Positions 8,240 to 17,334 of a stretch of 29,815 nt of DNA are shown here, piece by piece. This DNA is from Candidatus Homeothermus arabinoxylanisolvens (GTDB lineage Bacteria; Bacteroidota; Bacteroidia; Bacteroidales; Muribaculaceae). The stretch lies in assembly GCA_001689405.1 (NCBI GenBank), contig LUJO01000057.1, forward strand, positions 1-29,815, written 5' to 3'. The position numbers and the translations under genes are program-made. How positions within the stretch are numbered: position 1 is the first letter of the stretch; each line of letters opens with the position of its first letter. The notes under the pieces were generated by a model. The model saw nothing but the letters and a program-made list of their open reading frames with translations. It was not told the origin of the DNA and did not search any database.

Positions 8240-8833
8240 ATGAAGAAACTCGCACTTTGTGCCAAGTCACTTATGCTCATGTTGGCTGTAGTAGCCATGT
8301 CCTGCTCCAACAACGCCCCCGCCGACAAACAGAACTCAGCATCGGCATCTTCTGAAAAAACAGGTTCTTTAAACATACGTTATATTGACGCCGACTCTAT
8401 CGCGGCTCATTATAATCTTGCCAAGGACTTCAGCGAGGCTCAGTTGCGTTCGATAAGCAAAATAGACAACGCCCAGCGTACACGCGGAGCCGAGTTGCAG
8501 AAACTTGCCAACTCCATTCAGCAGAAAGTGAACAGCAACGGCTACCTCTCGCAGGCAAGCTATGAGGAAGACATGAAAAACCTTAACAAGAAGCAGGCCG
8601 ATGCCGAAAACTACCTTGCAAGCCTACAGCGCGAGGCCCAGCAGGAGATGCTTCAGCAGCAGATGCAACTCAGCGACTCTATCGCGGCCTTTATAAAGGA
8701 CTATAACGCCAAGATGCACTACGACATGATACTCTACAAGGCCGCCGGCGTATATTTCAACCCCGAACTTGACATAACTGACGAAGTCATCAAGGGCCTT
8801 AACGCACGCTACAATAAAGTGAGCGAAAAATAA
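8240..8833 (+). CDS. OmpH/Skp-like periplasmic lipoprotein
   Basis: 197 residues. A lipoprotein signal with lipobox VAMSC predicts lipidation at C22, followed by a low-complexity linker. From about residue 46 it resembles the OmpH/Skp family: a short strand (LNIRYIDADSI) with the family-typical D-S, then a long Gln/Glu/Ala-rich helical hairpin (about 65-155, many Q and E), then a return segment ending in a strand and helix (YFNPELDITDEVIKGLNARY). Skp-type proteins hold unfolded outer membrane proteins in the periplasm. A lipid anchor is a common variation in Bacteroidota. It sits behind the small ORF at 8070 and before a hairpin. Confidence 0.85.
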   Translation: MKKLALCAKSLMLMLAVVAMSCSNNAPADKQNSASASSEKTGSLNIRYIDADSIAAHYNLAKDFSEAQLRSISKIDNAQRTRGAELQKLANSIQQKVNSNGYLSQASYEEDMKNLNKKQADAENYLASLQREAQQEMLQQQMQLSDSIAAFIKDYNAKMHYDMILYKAAGVYFNPELDITDEVIKGLNARYNKVSEK

Positions 8834-8856
8834 TAACCGCACGATGCCGCATAATA

Positions 8857-8886
8857 CAAGGACACACCTATACCGGTGTGTCCTTG
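8857..8886 (+). terminator. Hairpin after the OmpH-like gene
   Basis: A perfect 12-bp stem (8857-8868 with 8875-8886; GGACACACC/GGTGTGTCC) with a 6-nt loop, 24 nt after the stop. No clear T-run follows, so it may be a weak terminator or an RNA 3'-end stabiliser. Confidence 0.65.
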
Positions 8887-9007
8887 CGTGCATTTACGGG
8901 TAAACTTAACGTCGTCTCGCGGCGTTTAAATAAAAAACGAGATAAAAGAGCGGGTTAATGCCGCTTTTTGACTATTTTCGCGTAACGGTTTATTTATTGA
9001 GAATATA

Positions 9008-9451
9008 ATGGAGACTATTAAGGTAAAAATAATAAACAGGTCGGGCAACGAGTTGCCCGCTTACGAGACGCCTTCGTCGGCGGGTATGGATGTCAGGGCG
9101 TTTCTTAAAGAGCCCGTTACCTTGAAGCCGCTTCAGCGTGCGCTTATACCGACCGGATTGTACATACAGTTGCCCCACGGCTACGAGTGTCAGATACGCC
9201 CGCGTTCGGGGCTTGCTCTTAAACACGGCATATCGCTCGTCAACACTCCCGGCACTGTCGATTCCGACTATCGCGGCGAGATAGGCGTTATCGTGATAAA
9301 TCTGAGCGACGAGCCTTTTGTCATCAATAACGGAGAACGCATATGCCAGATGGTCATAAAAGAATATACACGTGTCGACTGGGAACCCGTGGAGCGCCTT
9401 GACGAGACAAAACGTGGCGACGGAGCGTTCGGCCATACCGGTGTTAATTGA
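9008..9451 (+). CDS. dut: dUTP diphosphatase
   Basis: A 147-residue trimeric-type dUTPase that hydrolyses dUTP to dUMP and pyrophosphate, keeping uracil out of DNA and feeding thymidylate synthesis. All five motifs are visible: SAGMDV, RPRSGLALKHG, NTPGTVDSDYRGEIG, GERICQMVI and RGDGAFGHTG (motif V, with A and H where GGFGSTG is common). It is the first gene of a five-gene same-strand run. A box with one mismatch (TATTTTCG, 8973-8980) is the best promoter candidate. Its stop is 17 nt before the ATG of the TPR gene. Confidence 0.96.
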   Translation: METIKVKIINRSGNELPAYETPSSAGMDVRAFLKEPVTLKPLQRALIPTGLYIQLPHGYECQIRPRSGLALKHGISLVNTPGTVDSDYRGEIGVIVINLSDEPFVINNGERICQMVIKEYTRVDWEPVERLDETKRGDGAFGHTGVN

Positions 9452-9468
9452 CTTTATTCTCTTGCTAT

Positions 9469-11223
9469 ATGACTTCAAAACTGCGAAACATATTGATATG
9501 GCCGGCTGCGCTGATGATACTCTTTTCGGTACTTTCGGGCACCGCCAAGAATGTATCGTTCAATCCCGATGCCGACGGGCTGAAGGCCGACTATCTGTTT
9601 ATGGAGGCTCTGCGCCACCATGAAAAGGATAATGACGACGCCTATTATGATTTGCTTCGCAGAGCTTATGAACTTGATCCGTCAAATACCGACGTGGCAT
9701 TTTATCTCGGCTACTACAGCGTAATGATAGCCCGCGAGGACTCTGTTACCTTTCAGCGCGGCTACGATATGATGAAAAGCCACTTTGACAGCAACCCCGA
9801 GGATTTTTACTGTAATTTCGTATACGGCTCGATCAATGACCAGCTCGGACGCCGCGACGAGGCTCTGCGGGTGTGGTCGGTGATGGACAGCGTATTTCCC
9901 ACGAAACCCGATGTAGCCTATAAACTGGCCGAGGCGCTTGTAGCCTCGCAGGACTCGTCAAATGTGGCCAAGTCAATCGACGTATACCGGCGCATAGAGA
10001 AGGCGCAGGGTAAAAACATACCTATATCGACGAGAAAAATCAGGGCTTATTTCGTGTCGCAGGACACGGCATCGATATTCAACGAGGTGAATGAGCTTCT
10101 GGAGGCTTCGCCGCGCAGCCCGGAAAACAATGTGTTTGCAGGTGACATATATGCCATGTTTTCGGAGCGTGACTCGGCGCTTAAATATTATAACCGTGCC
10201 TGCGAGATTGACCCGACTTCGGGACTTGCCTACTATTCGCGTGCCAATTTCTACAAGTCGATAGACGACAGCGTGAGCTATGACCGTGAAGTGTTTCAGG
10301 CGCTGAAGCAGGAGAGTCTTGAGCTTGACACCAAACTTGAGCTTCTTACGGGCTATATACGCGCTCTATACGAGGATCCGGCGCAGCAGCCGCGTATTCA
10401 GGAACTCTTTGCCACTCTTCTTGAGCAACATCCTCACGAGGTGGCCATACATGACCTTTACTGCTCTTATCTGATAGCCGTGCAGGACTATGAACAGGCC
10501 GCGGAGCAGATGGGCTATGCCGTGGACATCGATCCGGCATCGGAGGACCGCTGGCGTACACTCATGAGCCTTGACATACAGAACAATGACTTTCAGAAAG
10601 CGGTGAAAGAGGGCGAGCGTGCCGTACATTATCATCCGCAAAGTCCGCTTATAAATCTCGTGCTCGGGTCGGCCTACACGCAACTCAAGGAGTATGACAA
10701 AGGACTGGCGGCATTGAACAGATCGCTGGAGTATACCGACTCGGCCGACTACGAGGCGGTGTCGCAGGTACTGTCGTCGATAGGCGATGCATATTATGCC
10801 AAAGGCGATGCCGACTCCGCCTTTGTATACTATGACAGGGCCATAGCCACCAATCCGTCCAATCTGCTGGCTCTCAACAATTGCGCTTACTATCTGGCCG
10901 AAGCCGGCAAGGATCTTGATAAAGCGGAGCGCATGAGTGCCGTGACCATAAAGGAGGATCCGGATAACGCCACCTCGCTTGACACCTACGCATGGATAAT
11001 GTTCAAGAAAAACAACTATGTCGAGGCTATGGTGTATATCGACAAGGCTATCGAAAATTCACCGGAGCCGTCAGAAGAGCTGTTTCATCACGCCGGCGAC
11101 ATATATTTCATGAACAAAGAGTATGACGAAGCTATAGACTTCTGGAAAAAGGCCCTTGCCCTTGACCCCGAAAACGAGCTTCTGAAGAAGAAAGTTAAGC
11201 ATAAGGCATATTTTTACGAATAA
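9469..11223 (+). CDS. Secreted tetratricopeptide repeat protein
   Basis: 584 residues from the ATG at 9469. A TTG at 9448 is in frame but overlaps the dut stop, and it would add residues before an otherwise good signal peptide (about 1-25). The mature protein is nearly all TPR-like helices, with repeats recognisable by AYYDLLRRAYELDPSN, ALKYYNRACEIDPTSGLAYY, AFVYYDRAIATNPSNLLAL and EAIDFWKKALALDPENELL. TPR arrays are scaffolds for protein complexes, probably periplasmic or outer-membrane associated here. There is no lipobox. The gene is followed 26 nt later by the DUF4292 lipoprotein, an arrangement I recall as common in Bacteroidales. The partner is not identifiable from sequence. Confidence 0.9.
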   Translation: MTSKLRNILIWPAALMILFSVLSGTAKNVSFNPDADGLKADYLFMEALRHHEKDNDDAYYDLLRRAYELDPSNTDVAFYLGYYSVMIAREDSVTFQRGYDMMKSHFDSNPEDFYCNFVYGSINDQLGRRDEALRVWSVMDSVFPTKPDVAYKLAEALVASQDSSNVAKSIDVYRRIEKAQGKNIPISTRKIRAYFVSQDTASIFNEVNELLEASPRSPENNVFAGDIYAMFSERDSALKYYNRACEIDPTSGLAYYSRANFYKSIDDSVSYDREVFQALKQESLELDTKLELLTGYIRALYEDPAQQPRIQELFATLLEQHPHEVAIHDLYCSYLIAVQDYEQAAEQMGYAVDIDPASEDRWRTLMSLDIQNNDFQKAVKEGERAVHYHPQSPLINLVLGSAYTQLKEYDKGLAALNRSLEYTDSADYEAVSQVLSSIGDAYYAKGDADSAFVYYDRAIATNPSNLLALNNCAYYLAEAGKDLDKAERMSAVTIKEDPDNATSLDTYAWIMFKKNNYVEAMVYIDKAIENSPEPSEELFHHAGDIYFMNKEYDEAIDFWKKALALDPENELLKKKVKHKAYFYE

Positions 11224-11249
11224 CCGACTGTCAGCTAACTAAATTATCA

Positions 11250-12098
11250 ATGAAAAAATCATCACAGTTAATACTTATAGCTATATTGCTGACAGCGGTT
11301 GCGGCCGGGTGCCGCTCCTCGCGCGAGGCATCGCGTACCGAAGTGTCGGCTCAGCTTCCCGAGGGCGCCTCATTGCGTCAGCACTACGAACACATGGTGA
11401 AGTCGTACGGTGATTGGACCGATGTCAGTGTGCCGGTGAGCATAGCCATATCGTCGCCGCAGAATGTGTCGGTGTCGGGTCGTGTCAGTATGATACGCGG
11501 CAAGTTGATTGACATAAGTATGCGCATGTTCGGCTTTGAAGTGGGGCGTATATACATAACCCCCGACTCCATGTTTATGAAGATGAAGCCCGGCAAGACC
11601 TATATGGCCGAGCCGTACTCGATTGTATCCTCCCATGTGTCTCTGTCGATAGAGAACGTTCAGGATATGCTTATAGGGCGTATGTTTATGCTGGGCGACA
11701 ACAGACCGGGCGGAGCCGGCTACGGCAGTTTTGACATCGAGCCGTCAGGCGCAGAGTCGGATGAATGGCTCGCCATACCGAAAAAACAGCCTTCAAAGGC
11801 CCGCTACGGTTTTGTGGCAGGCTATGATGACATAGTGAGGACGCTCATGATAACCGTCACCGGCACTGACGTGGTGTGTACGGCTAAGTACGGCGATTGC
11901 GGATACTGGGCTCCGGTAGGCGAACTCGCTTCTGCGGTCGACGTCAACGTCACCGGAAAGAACAGGGTGAGAGTTGCGCTTCAATGGAAGTGGGCGAGTG
12001 CCAAGTGGAATGAAGGGATCGACTCCCGGTGGAGCTGTCCGTCGGGCTATCGGCGCGTGAAAGTGGCCGATATGTTGAAAAAGGGTATTTCGGAGTAA
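11250..12098 (+). CDS. DUF4292-family lipoprotein
   Basis: 282 residues. The lipobox VAAGC predicts lipidation at C21. The body resembles DUF4292: a beta-rich, LolA/LolB-like fold with segments such as VSVPVSIAISSPQ, VSGRVSMIRGKLIDISMRMFGFEVGRIYITPD and SMFMKMKPGKTYM. LolA/LolB-like folds bind lipids or lipoproteins, so a role in outer-membrane lipoprotein handling is plausible, but no function is established. It lies between the TPR protein and the EnvC-like protein with short gaps (26 and 19 nt), suggesting one envelope operon. Confidence 0.88.
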   Translation: MKKSSQLILIAILLTAVAAGCRSSREASRTEVSAQLPEGASLRQHYEHMVKSYGDWTDVSVPVSIAISSPQNVSVSGRVSMIRGKLIDISMRMFGFEVGRIYITPDSMFMKMKPGKTYMAEPYSIVSSHVSLSIENVQDMLIGRMFMLGDNRPGGAGYGSFDIEPSGAESDEWLAIPKKQPSKARYGFVAGYDDIVRTLMITVTGTDVVCTAKYGDCGYWAPVGELASAVDVNVTGKNRVRVALQWKWASAKWNEGIDSRWSCPSGYRRVKVADMLKKGISE

Positions 12099-12117
12099 AG
12101 AGCAAGTGGGAAAAGGT

Positions 12118-13470
12118 ATGTTGAGGCATTTGTTGATAATCATGCTTGCATTGCTGCTCGCGAGCGGCGACGCTTCGGCAGCGCGTAAGAAACAGCACAA
12201 TCTGAGCAGTGTGAAAAAAGAGCAGAAAGCTACGCAGAGAGCTATAAAACTTACGGCGGAGCAGATAGAAGCCAATGCCAAAAAGACAGGCCGTACACTT
12301 AGCGCTCTTAACGCACTCAATGCGGAAATAACACAACAAAGCAGGTCCATCACCGAGATTGCCGGACAGATTGACTCCATAGATGCTTCAATAGCCGTGA
12401 TAAGTGACTCGATAAGGATACTTGACGAGCGTCTTGAAGCCATGCGCGCAAGCTATGCCAACTCGATAAAGAGCATGCACAAAGCCAACAGCGGTTCTAT
12501 GTCGGCGCTGGCATTTATTTTTGCATCAGACTCGTTTACCCAAGCCTACAGACGGGTCAGGTACCTGCGTGAATTTGCTGCTTGGAAGGATAAAAAAAGT
12601 ACCGAGATAAAGGAGGCGCAGGCGCAACTTGACGGACAACGCAAGCATTATGCCGCGCTTCAGGCCGATAAAAGCGCAGCTATGGCCAAGATGACGTCGA
12701 CCAAAGCCGACCTTGAAAAGAAACAGAAAGAGACGTCGGTACTTGTGGCCCAGCTTAAAAAGGAGGGAGCGAGTCTGAAAAAAGTGCTTAAGGAGAAAGA
12801 GGCACAGGCCCGTGCGCTCGATGCCGAACTTGACAGGCTTATTGCAGAGGAGCAGAGGCGTCAGGAGGCTGAGCGTCGTAAGGCGGAGGAAGCCCGTCGC
12901 AAGCAGCAGGAGAAGCAACTCGCTCAGGGGAAGGCCAAAGGCGAGAAGACTAAAGAGACTGAAGCGAAAGGCAGCGCCCCAAAGCCCGCACCGAAACCCA
13001 AAGCGTCGTCATCGGCCGCCAATTATGCCACGGCGGAGGCTGACCGTAAGCTGACGGGCAGCTTTGAAAGCAACAAGGGCCGGTTGCTGTTCCCTGTAAG
13101 CGGGAAGTACAAGATAGTGCGTCCGTTTGGCCGACACAAGCATCCCGATCTTCCTCATGTCGTGACCGACAACAGCGGTATCGATATAGAAGTACCGCCC
13201 GGAGGCAATGCCCGGGCCGTGTTCGGCGGCACTGTATCGGCTATATTCCGCCAGCCGGGTTTCAATACAATAGTTATGGTGCGCCACGGAAGCTACCTGA
13301 CAATCTATGCCAATCTTACCGATATACTTGTCAAGAAGGGCGATGTGCTTAAACAGGGGCAGACCCTCGGACGCATATACTCCGACCCGGATGACGACAA
13401 CCGGTCGATTCTGCACTTCGAACTCCGAAAAGAGACCCAGAAACTCAATCCTTCGGCTTGGGTAAGATGA
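12118..13470 (+). CDS. EnvC-like murein hydrolase activator (degenerate LytM domain)
   Basis: 450 residues from the ATG at 12118. The in-frame GTG at 12106 is an alternative; the ATG places the hydrophobic signal peptide at the N-terminus and follows a purine-rich GGGAAAAGG. After the signal (about 1-23) comes a long coiled coil (about 25-265, with Lys/Glu/Gln-rich repeats), a Lys/Ala/Pro linker (about 265-305), then a LytM/M23-type domain (about 325-450). The metal-site residues are mostly gone: the HxGID motif reads NSGID (N352), YAHL reads YANL, and HLHFEL reads ILHFEL. The domain should therefore be catalytically dead, as in E. coli EnvC, which activates septal amidases. The family role is activation of peptidoglycan amidases during daughter-cell separation. 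Confidence 0.9.
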   Translation: MLRHLLIIMLALLLASGDASAARKKQHNLSSVKKEQKATQRAIKLTAEQIEANAKKTGRTLSALNALNAEITQQSRSITEIAGQIDSIDASIAVISDSIRILDERLEAMRASYANSIKSMHKANSGSMSALAFIFASDSFTQAYRRVRYLREFAAWKDKKSTEIKEAQAQLDGQRKHYAALQADKSAAMAKMTSTKADLEKKQKETSVLVAQLKKEGASLKKVLKEKEAQARALDAELDRLIAEEQRRQEAERRKAEEARRKQQEKQLAQGKAKGEKTKETEAKGSAPKPAPKPKASSSAANYATAEADRKLTGSFESNKGRLLFPVSGKYKIVRPFGRHKHPDLPHVVTDNSGIDIEVPPGGNARAVFGGTVSAIFRQPGFNTIVMVRHGSYLTIYANLTDILVKKGDVLKQGQTLGRIYSDPDDDNRSILHFELRKETQKLNPSAWVR

Positions 13471-14831
13471 TGAGGCTGTCGGTCAGGAATGTCGCGCGAC
13501 ATTTCATGTCAAAGCGGGTTTTGTCGGCGATAGGTATATTAGGCGGCGCACAGTCCGTGACGATACTATGTTCACTTGTCAGAGTGAAACTTATCGCGCT
13601 ATGGATAGGCGCGGCCGGTGTGGGTCTGTTCGGACTTTACAATACGGCCATAGAACTCATAGCGTCGGTTACGCAATTTAATATGCGCAGTGCGGCCGTG
13701 CGCGACATTGCCTCGTCGCGTCCTCCTGTTGTCGCACGTATATTTACGGCATTGCGTCGCTGGGCTTGGTTTCTGGGCCTTTTAGGTGCGTTTCTGACAC
13801 TTGTGTCGGCTCCGGCGCTTAGCCGGTGGACTTTCGGTGACGACGCTCATTCAGGCGGTTTCATGTGGCTGTCGGTCGTACTGCTGATATCGTCGCTTAC
13901 CGGCGGCGAACTTGCTATTATGCAAGGATGCGGCATGCTGCGGCGTCTTGCCCGGGCCTCGTTGTGGGGAGCAGCGGGTGGTCTGGCACTGTCGGTGCCG
14001 TTGTTTTACTTTTTCAGAATAGATTCTGTCGTTCCGTCAATCGCGGTATATGCCCTTGCCACCCTCATTGCCGCTCTATTTGTGCGCGAGCGCCCTGAAA
14101 AAGTCAGTGTGACATGTCGTGATACGGTGTCGGCAGGCGTAGGTTTTATAAAACTCGGTGCGTGGATGACGGTGTCATCCTTTGCCGCCGTGCTTGCGCA
14201 GTATGCCATCATCGCTTATATAAATGCGCGGGGAGGCATGGCGGAGACCGGTTATTTTCAGGCGGGATATACTTTGGTCAACCGCTGTGTGGCTGTGCTT
14301 TTTGCGGCGATAGGTATGGAGTTTTATCCTCGCATGGCATCTGCGGTGCGGTCGTGCAGAACAACATCGGTTTATGTAAGCCATGAGATTGCGGTTATTT
14401 CGGCTCTGCTTATCCCGGTAGTGCTGTTGTTTGTCGTTTTCCGACATTTTATAGTGTGGCTGCTTTATACACCTGATTTTTATTGTATAGAGACTTATAT
14501 TTCTTGGGCCGTTGCCGGAATGCCGTTCCGTGCGGTCGGCTGGTGCATGGCCTATGTCATATTGGCGCGTGGCGACGGCATTGTGTATCTGTTTACCGAG
14601 GTTACGAGCGCTCTGGTGTATTATTTTATGACTGTGCTCCTATATAACGGCTATGGCCTTGACGGGGCCGGATATGCCTATATAATATGGTATGCCGTAT
14701 ATATGTGTATAACCGGCGGGGTATATTTCGGCCGATACGGTATGAGGCTGTCGTCGCGTTCGGCATGGCTTGTGGCTGCGTCATCGATTGCCGGGGTGCT
14801 GTCGGTTCTTGCAGTCGGTATGTCGGGCTGA
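13467..14831 (+). CDS. Polysaccharide flippase (Wzx/MVF-type, O-antigen translocase family)
   Basis: 454 residues from the ATG at 13467, which overlaps the stop of the preceding gene (ATGA). A TTG nine nt upstream is less likely. The protein has roughly 12 hydrophobic segments spread over its whole length, with MOP-superfamily features such as RVKLIALWIGAAGVGLFGLYN and VRDIASS near the N-terminus. The family moves lipid-linked oligosaccharide repeat units across the inner membrane for O-antigen, capsule or other glycans. No glycosyltransferase cluster is adjacent. Instead it ends an operon with envelope genes, so its substrate is open. It is followed by a strong bidirectional terminator. Confidence 0.88.
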   Translation: MMRLSVRNVARHFMSKRVLSAIGILGGAQSVTILCSLVRVKLIALWIGAAGVGLFGLYNTAIELIASVTQFNMRSAAVRDIASSRPPVVARIFTALRRWAWFLGLLGAFLTLVSAPALSRWTFGDDAHSGGFMWLSVVLLISSLTGGELAIMQGCGMLRRLARASLWGAAGGLALSVPLFYFFRIDSVVPSIAVYALATLIAALFVRERPEKVSVTCRDTVSAGVGFIKLGAWMTVSSFAAVLAQYAIIAYINARGGMAETGYFQAGYTLVNRCVAVLFAAIGMEFYPRMASAVRSCRTTSVYVSHEIAVISALLIPVVLLFVVFRHFIVWLLYTPDFYCIETYISWAVAGMPFRAVGWCMAYVILARGDGIVYLFTEVTSALVYYFMTVLLYNGYGLDGAGYAYIIWYAVYMCITGGVYFGRYGMRLSSRSAWLVAASSIAGVLSVLAVGMSG

Positions 14832-14857
14832 TGCGGCCGTCGGATGTATGTCAATAA

Positions 14858-14886
14858 AAAAGGACTGCGCCGAGCGCAGTCCTTTT
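14858..14886. terminator. Bidirectional terminator between flippase and pnp
   Basis: A perfect 13-bp stem (AAAAGGACTGCGC and its complement, 14858-14870 and 14874-14886) with a 3-nt CGA loop. It has T-runs on both strands, so it can end the plus-strand operon and the minus-strand pnp transcript. Confidence 0.9.
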
Positions 14887-14916
14887 CTGTATGGAATTGT
14901 CATTTTATGGCAAATA

Positions 14917-17187
14917 TCAGTCTTCGTTGCGGTCATTACGACGGCGGTCGTCACGGCGGTCATCACGACGCGGTCCGCGACGGTCATCACGGCGGCGGTC
15001 ATCGCGACGGCGATCGTCACGACGTGGTCCGCGGTCGCCGCGGGGAGCGCGCTGGGGCTCTACGTATCCTTCGGGTTTCTCCATCAAGGCACGCATGGAC
15101 AGGCGGTATTTGCCGGTCTTCTTGTCAATCTCGATGAGCTTTACCTGTACAGTATCGCCCTCCTTAAGACCCGATGCCTCCATGTTCTCAAGACGGTCCC
15201 AGCTGATTTCCGATATATGGAGAAGACCGTCACGGTTGGGCATGAACTCTACAAACGCGCCGAACTCAAGGATTGAGCGTACGGTACCGGTGTATACTTT
15301 GCCTTCTTCGGGAAGTTCCACAATGGCGTTGATGAGTTCGAGAGCCTTGTCCATGGCTTCGCGGTTGTTGGCGGCCACTTCGATATATCCGGCATTGTCG
15401 ATTTCGTCGATTGACACTGTAGCGCCGCTGGCTTCCTGAATACCCTGAATGATTTTTCCGCCCGGGCCTATGACGGCGCCGATTAGCTCTTTGGGTATTG
15501 TCATGGTGACTATGCGCGGTACGTGAGGCTTGTAGTCTTCGCGCGGTTCGGCTATGGCTTCCTGAATCTTGTCGAGGATGTGCATGCGGCCGTCGCGTGC
15601 CTGAAGAAGAGCCTTCTCAAGTACTTCATAAGACAGACCGTCGACCTTGATATCCATCTGTGTGGCAGTGATACCGTCGCGAGTACCGGTTACCTTGAAG
15701 TCCATGTCGCCGAGGTGGTCCTCGTCACCGAGTATGTCGGAGAGTACGGCGTACTTTGAGCCGTCGGTGTCGGTGATAAGACCCATAGCTATACCGCTGA
15801 CGGGTTTCTTCATCTTCACACCGGCGTCAAGAAGAGCCAAAGTACCGGCACATACGGTGGCCATAGATGAGGAACCGTTTGACTCAAGTATGTCGCTCAC
15901 TATGCGGCAAACGTAGGGGAAGTTGTCGGGGAGCATGCTCTTGAGGGCGCGGTGTGCGAGATTGCCGTGTCCTACCTCGCGACGGCCGACTCCACGCTGT
16001 GCTTTGGCCTCGCCGGTAGAGAAGGGCGGGAAGTTGTAGTGGAGGAGGAAGCGCTCGCGGCCTTGGTTAAGCACGTCGTCGAGTATCTTTTCGTCGAGCT
16101 TGGTGCCGAGGGTCACAGTGGCAAGGGCCTGAGTCTCGCCGCGGGTGAATATAGCTGATCCGTGAGGTCCGGGCACGTAGTCGGTCTCGATCCAGATGGG
16201 GCGTATGTCGGTTGTCTTGCGACCGTCGAGACGCACGCCTTCGTCGAGTATGCAGCGGCGCACGGCCTCGCGCTCCACGTCATGATAGTAACGCTTGACG
16301 AGAGGAGCCTTTTCTTCGCGTTCCTCTTCGGGAAGCGACTCGATGTACTCGTCGCATATTGCGTCAAACGAGTCCTGACGCCAATGCTTGTCGGCGCATC
16401 CGGCCTTTGCTACGGCATAAGCTTTGTCGTAGCACTTGTCGTGCACGTCCTTGCGCAGGTCTTCATCGTTTACTTCATGGCAATATTCACGTTTTACGGT
16501 AGTGCCGGCTTCTTCGGCAAGTTCCATCTGTGCCTTGCACTGAACTTTGATAGCTTCGTGAGCTGCTTTAAGAGCTGCGAGAAGGTCGGCTTCCGACACT
16601 TCTTTCATTTCGCCTTCCACCATCATGATGTTGTCATAGGTAGCTCCTACCATTAGCTCCATGTCGGCTTTTTCAAGCTGTGCGAATGTGGGGTTGATGA
16701 CGAATTCACCGTCTATACGGGCCACGCGCACCTCTGAAATGGGGCCGTTGAAGGGTATGTCGCTGACAGCGAGAGCCGCTGAAGCAGCCAGACCGGCCAG
16801 TGCATCGGGCATGTCTTCGCCGTCGGCCGAGAACATGATGATGTTGACAAATGTGTCAGCGTGATAATTGTCGGGGAATAGAGGACGGAGTACGCGGTCA
16901 ACGAGTCGTGCCGTAAGGATCTCATAATCCGATGCACGGCCTTCGCGCTTAAGGAATCCGCCGGGGAAACGTCCGTTGGACGAGAATTTCTCTTTGTATT
17001 CAACTTGCAGGGGCATGAAGTCAACCCCTTCTCCGGCTTCCTTAGCCGAAACAACTGTTGCGAGGAGCATCGTATTGCCCATGCGCAACTCTACCGCTCC
17101 ATCGGCTTGCTTGGCCAGCTTACCTGTCTCAAGGGTGATGGTACGTCCGTCACCGAGCTCGATGGTTTTCTTAATAGGTTTTGCCAT
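14917..17187 (-). CDS. pnp: Polyribonucleotide nucleotidyltransferase (PNPase) with Arg/Asp-rich tail
   Basis: A 756-residue phosphorolytic 3'-5' exoribonuclease and polymerase of RNA decay. The N-terminal RNase PH domain, a helical linker and the second RNase PH domain are complete (FNRR-like segments around FSSNGRFPGGFLKREGR and NFPPFSTGEAKAQRGVGRREVGHG). The KH domain is near residues 560-620 (IPKELIGAVIGPGGKIIQ). The S1 domain is near 630-705 (GKVYTGTVRSILEFGAFVEF). The last 45 or so residues are an unusual Arg/Asp repeat (units like DDRRRDDRR, from about 710) that should be disordered and could bind RNA or polyanions. A -7 box sits 39 nt upstream of the start. The catalytic domains look intact. 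Confidence 0.97.
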   Translation of the reverse strand: MAKPIKKTIELGDGRTITLETGKLAKQADGAVELRMGNTMLLATVVSAKEAGEGVDFMPLQVEYKEKFSSNGRFPGGFLKREGRASDYEILTARLVDRVLRPLFPDNYHADTFVNIIMFSADGEDMPDALAGLAASAALAVSDIPFNGPISEVRVARIDGEFVINPTFAQLEKADMELMVGATYDNIMMVEGEMKEVSEADLLAALKAAHEAIKVQCKAQMELAEEAGTTVKREYCHEVNDEDLRKDVHDKCYDKAYAVAKAGCADKHWRQDSFDAICDEYIESLPEEEREEKAPLVKRYYHDVEREAVRRCILDEGVRLDGRKTTDIRPIWIETDYVPGPHGSAIFTRGETQALATVTLGTKLDEKILDDVLNQGRERFLLHYNFPPFSTGEAKAQRGVGRREVGHGNLAHRALKSMLPDNFPYVCRIVSDILESNGSSSMATVCAGTLALLDAGVKMKKPVSGIAMGLITDTDGSKYAVLSDILGDEDHLGDMDFKVTGTRDGITATQMDIKVDGLSYEVLEKALLQARDGRMHILDKIQEAIAEPREDYKPHVPRIVTMTIPKELIGAVIGPGGKIIQGIQEASGATVSIDEIDNAGYIEVAANNREAMDKALELINAIVELPEEGKVYTGTVRSILEFGAFVEFMPNRDGLLHISEISWDRLENMEASGLKEGDTVQVKLIEIDKKTGKYRLSMRALMEKPEGYVEPQRAPRGDRGPRRDDRRRDDRRRDDRRGPRRDDRRDDRRRNDRNED
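14920..15045. repeat. Low-complexity DNA encoding the PNPase Arg/Asp tail
   Basis: An imperfect array of 9-12-nt units of the type CGG TCA TCA CG / CGA CGG. It codes for the Arg/Asp tail of PNPase on the minus strand and is a likely site of slipped-strand length change. Confidence 0.7.
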
Positions 17188-17225
17188 AAAATAGTTAGTC
17201 AGTGTTCTTATACTAAAAAATCGTA

Positions 17226-17233
17226 CAAAGATA
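17226..17233 (-). promoter_or_regulatory. -7 promoter box of pnp (TATCTTTG)
   Basis: A perfect TAnnTTTG match on the minus strand, 38 nt before the pnp start. It predicts a leader of about 33 nt. The next gene upstream, on the same strand, ends 101 nt away at 17335. Confidence 0.55.
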
Positions 17234-17334
17234 GTGAATAAATGTCAAGCGGCCAATTAAAATGCTACAATTATTTGAAAACCTTATAATTTACATCGTT
17301 TGATTTTGATGTAACGGTAAGGCGATTATGGCTC

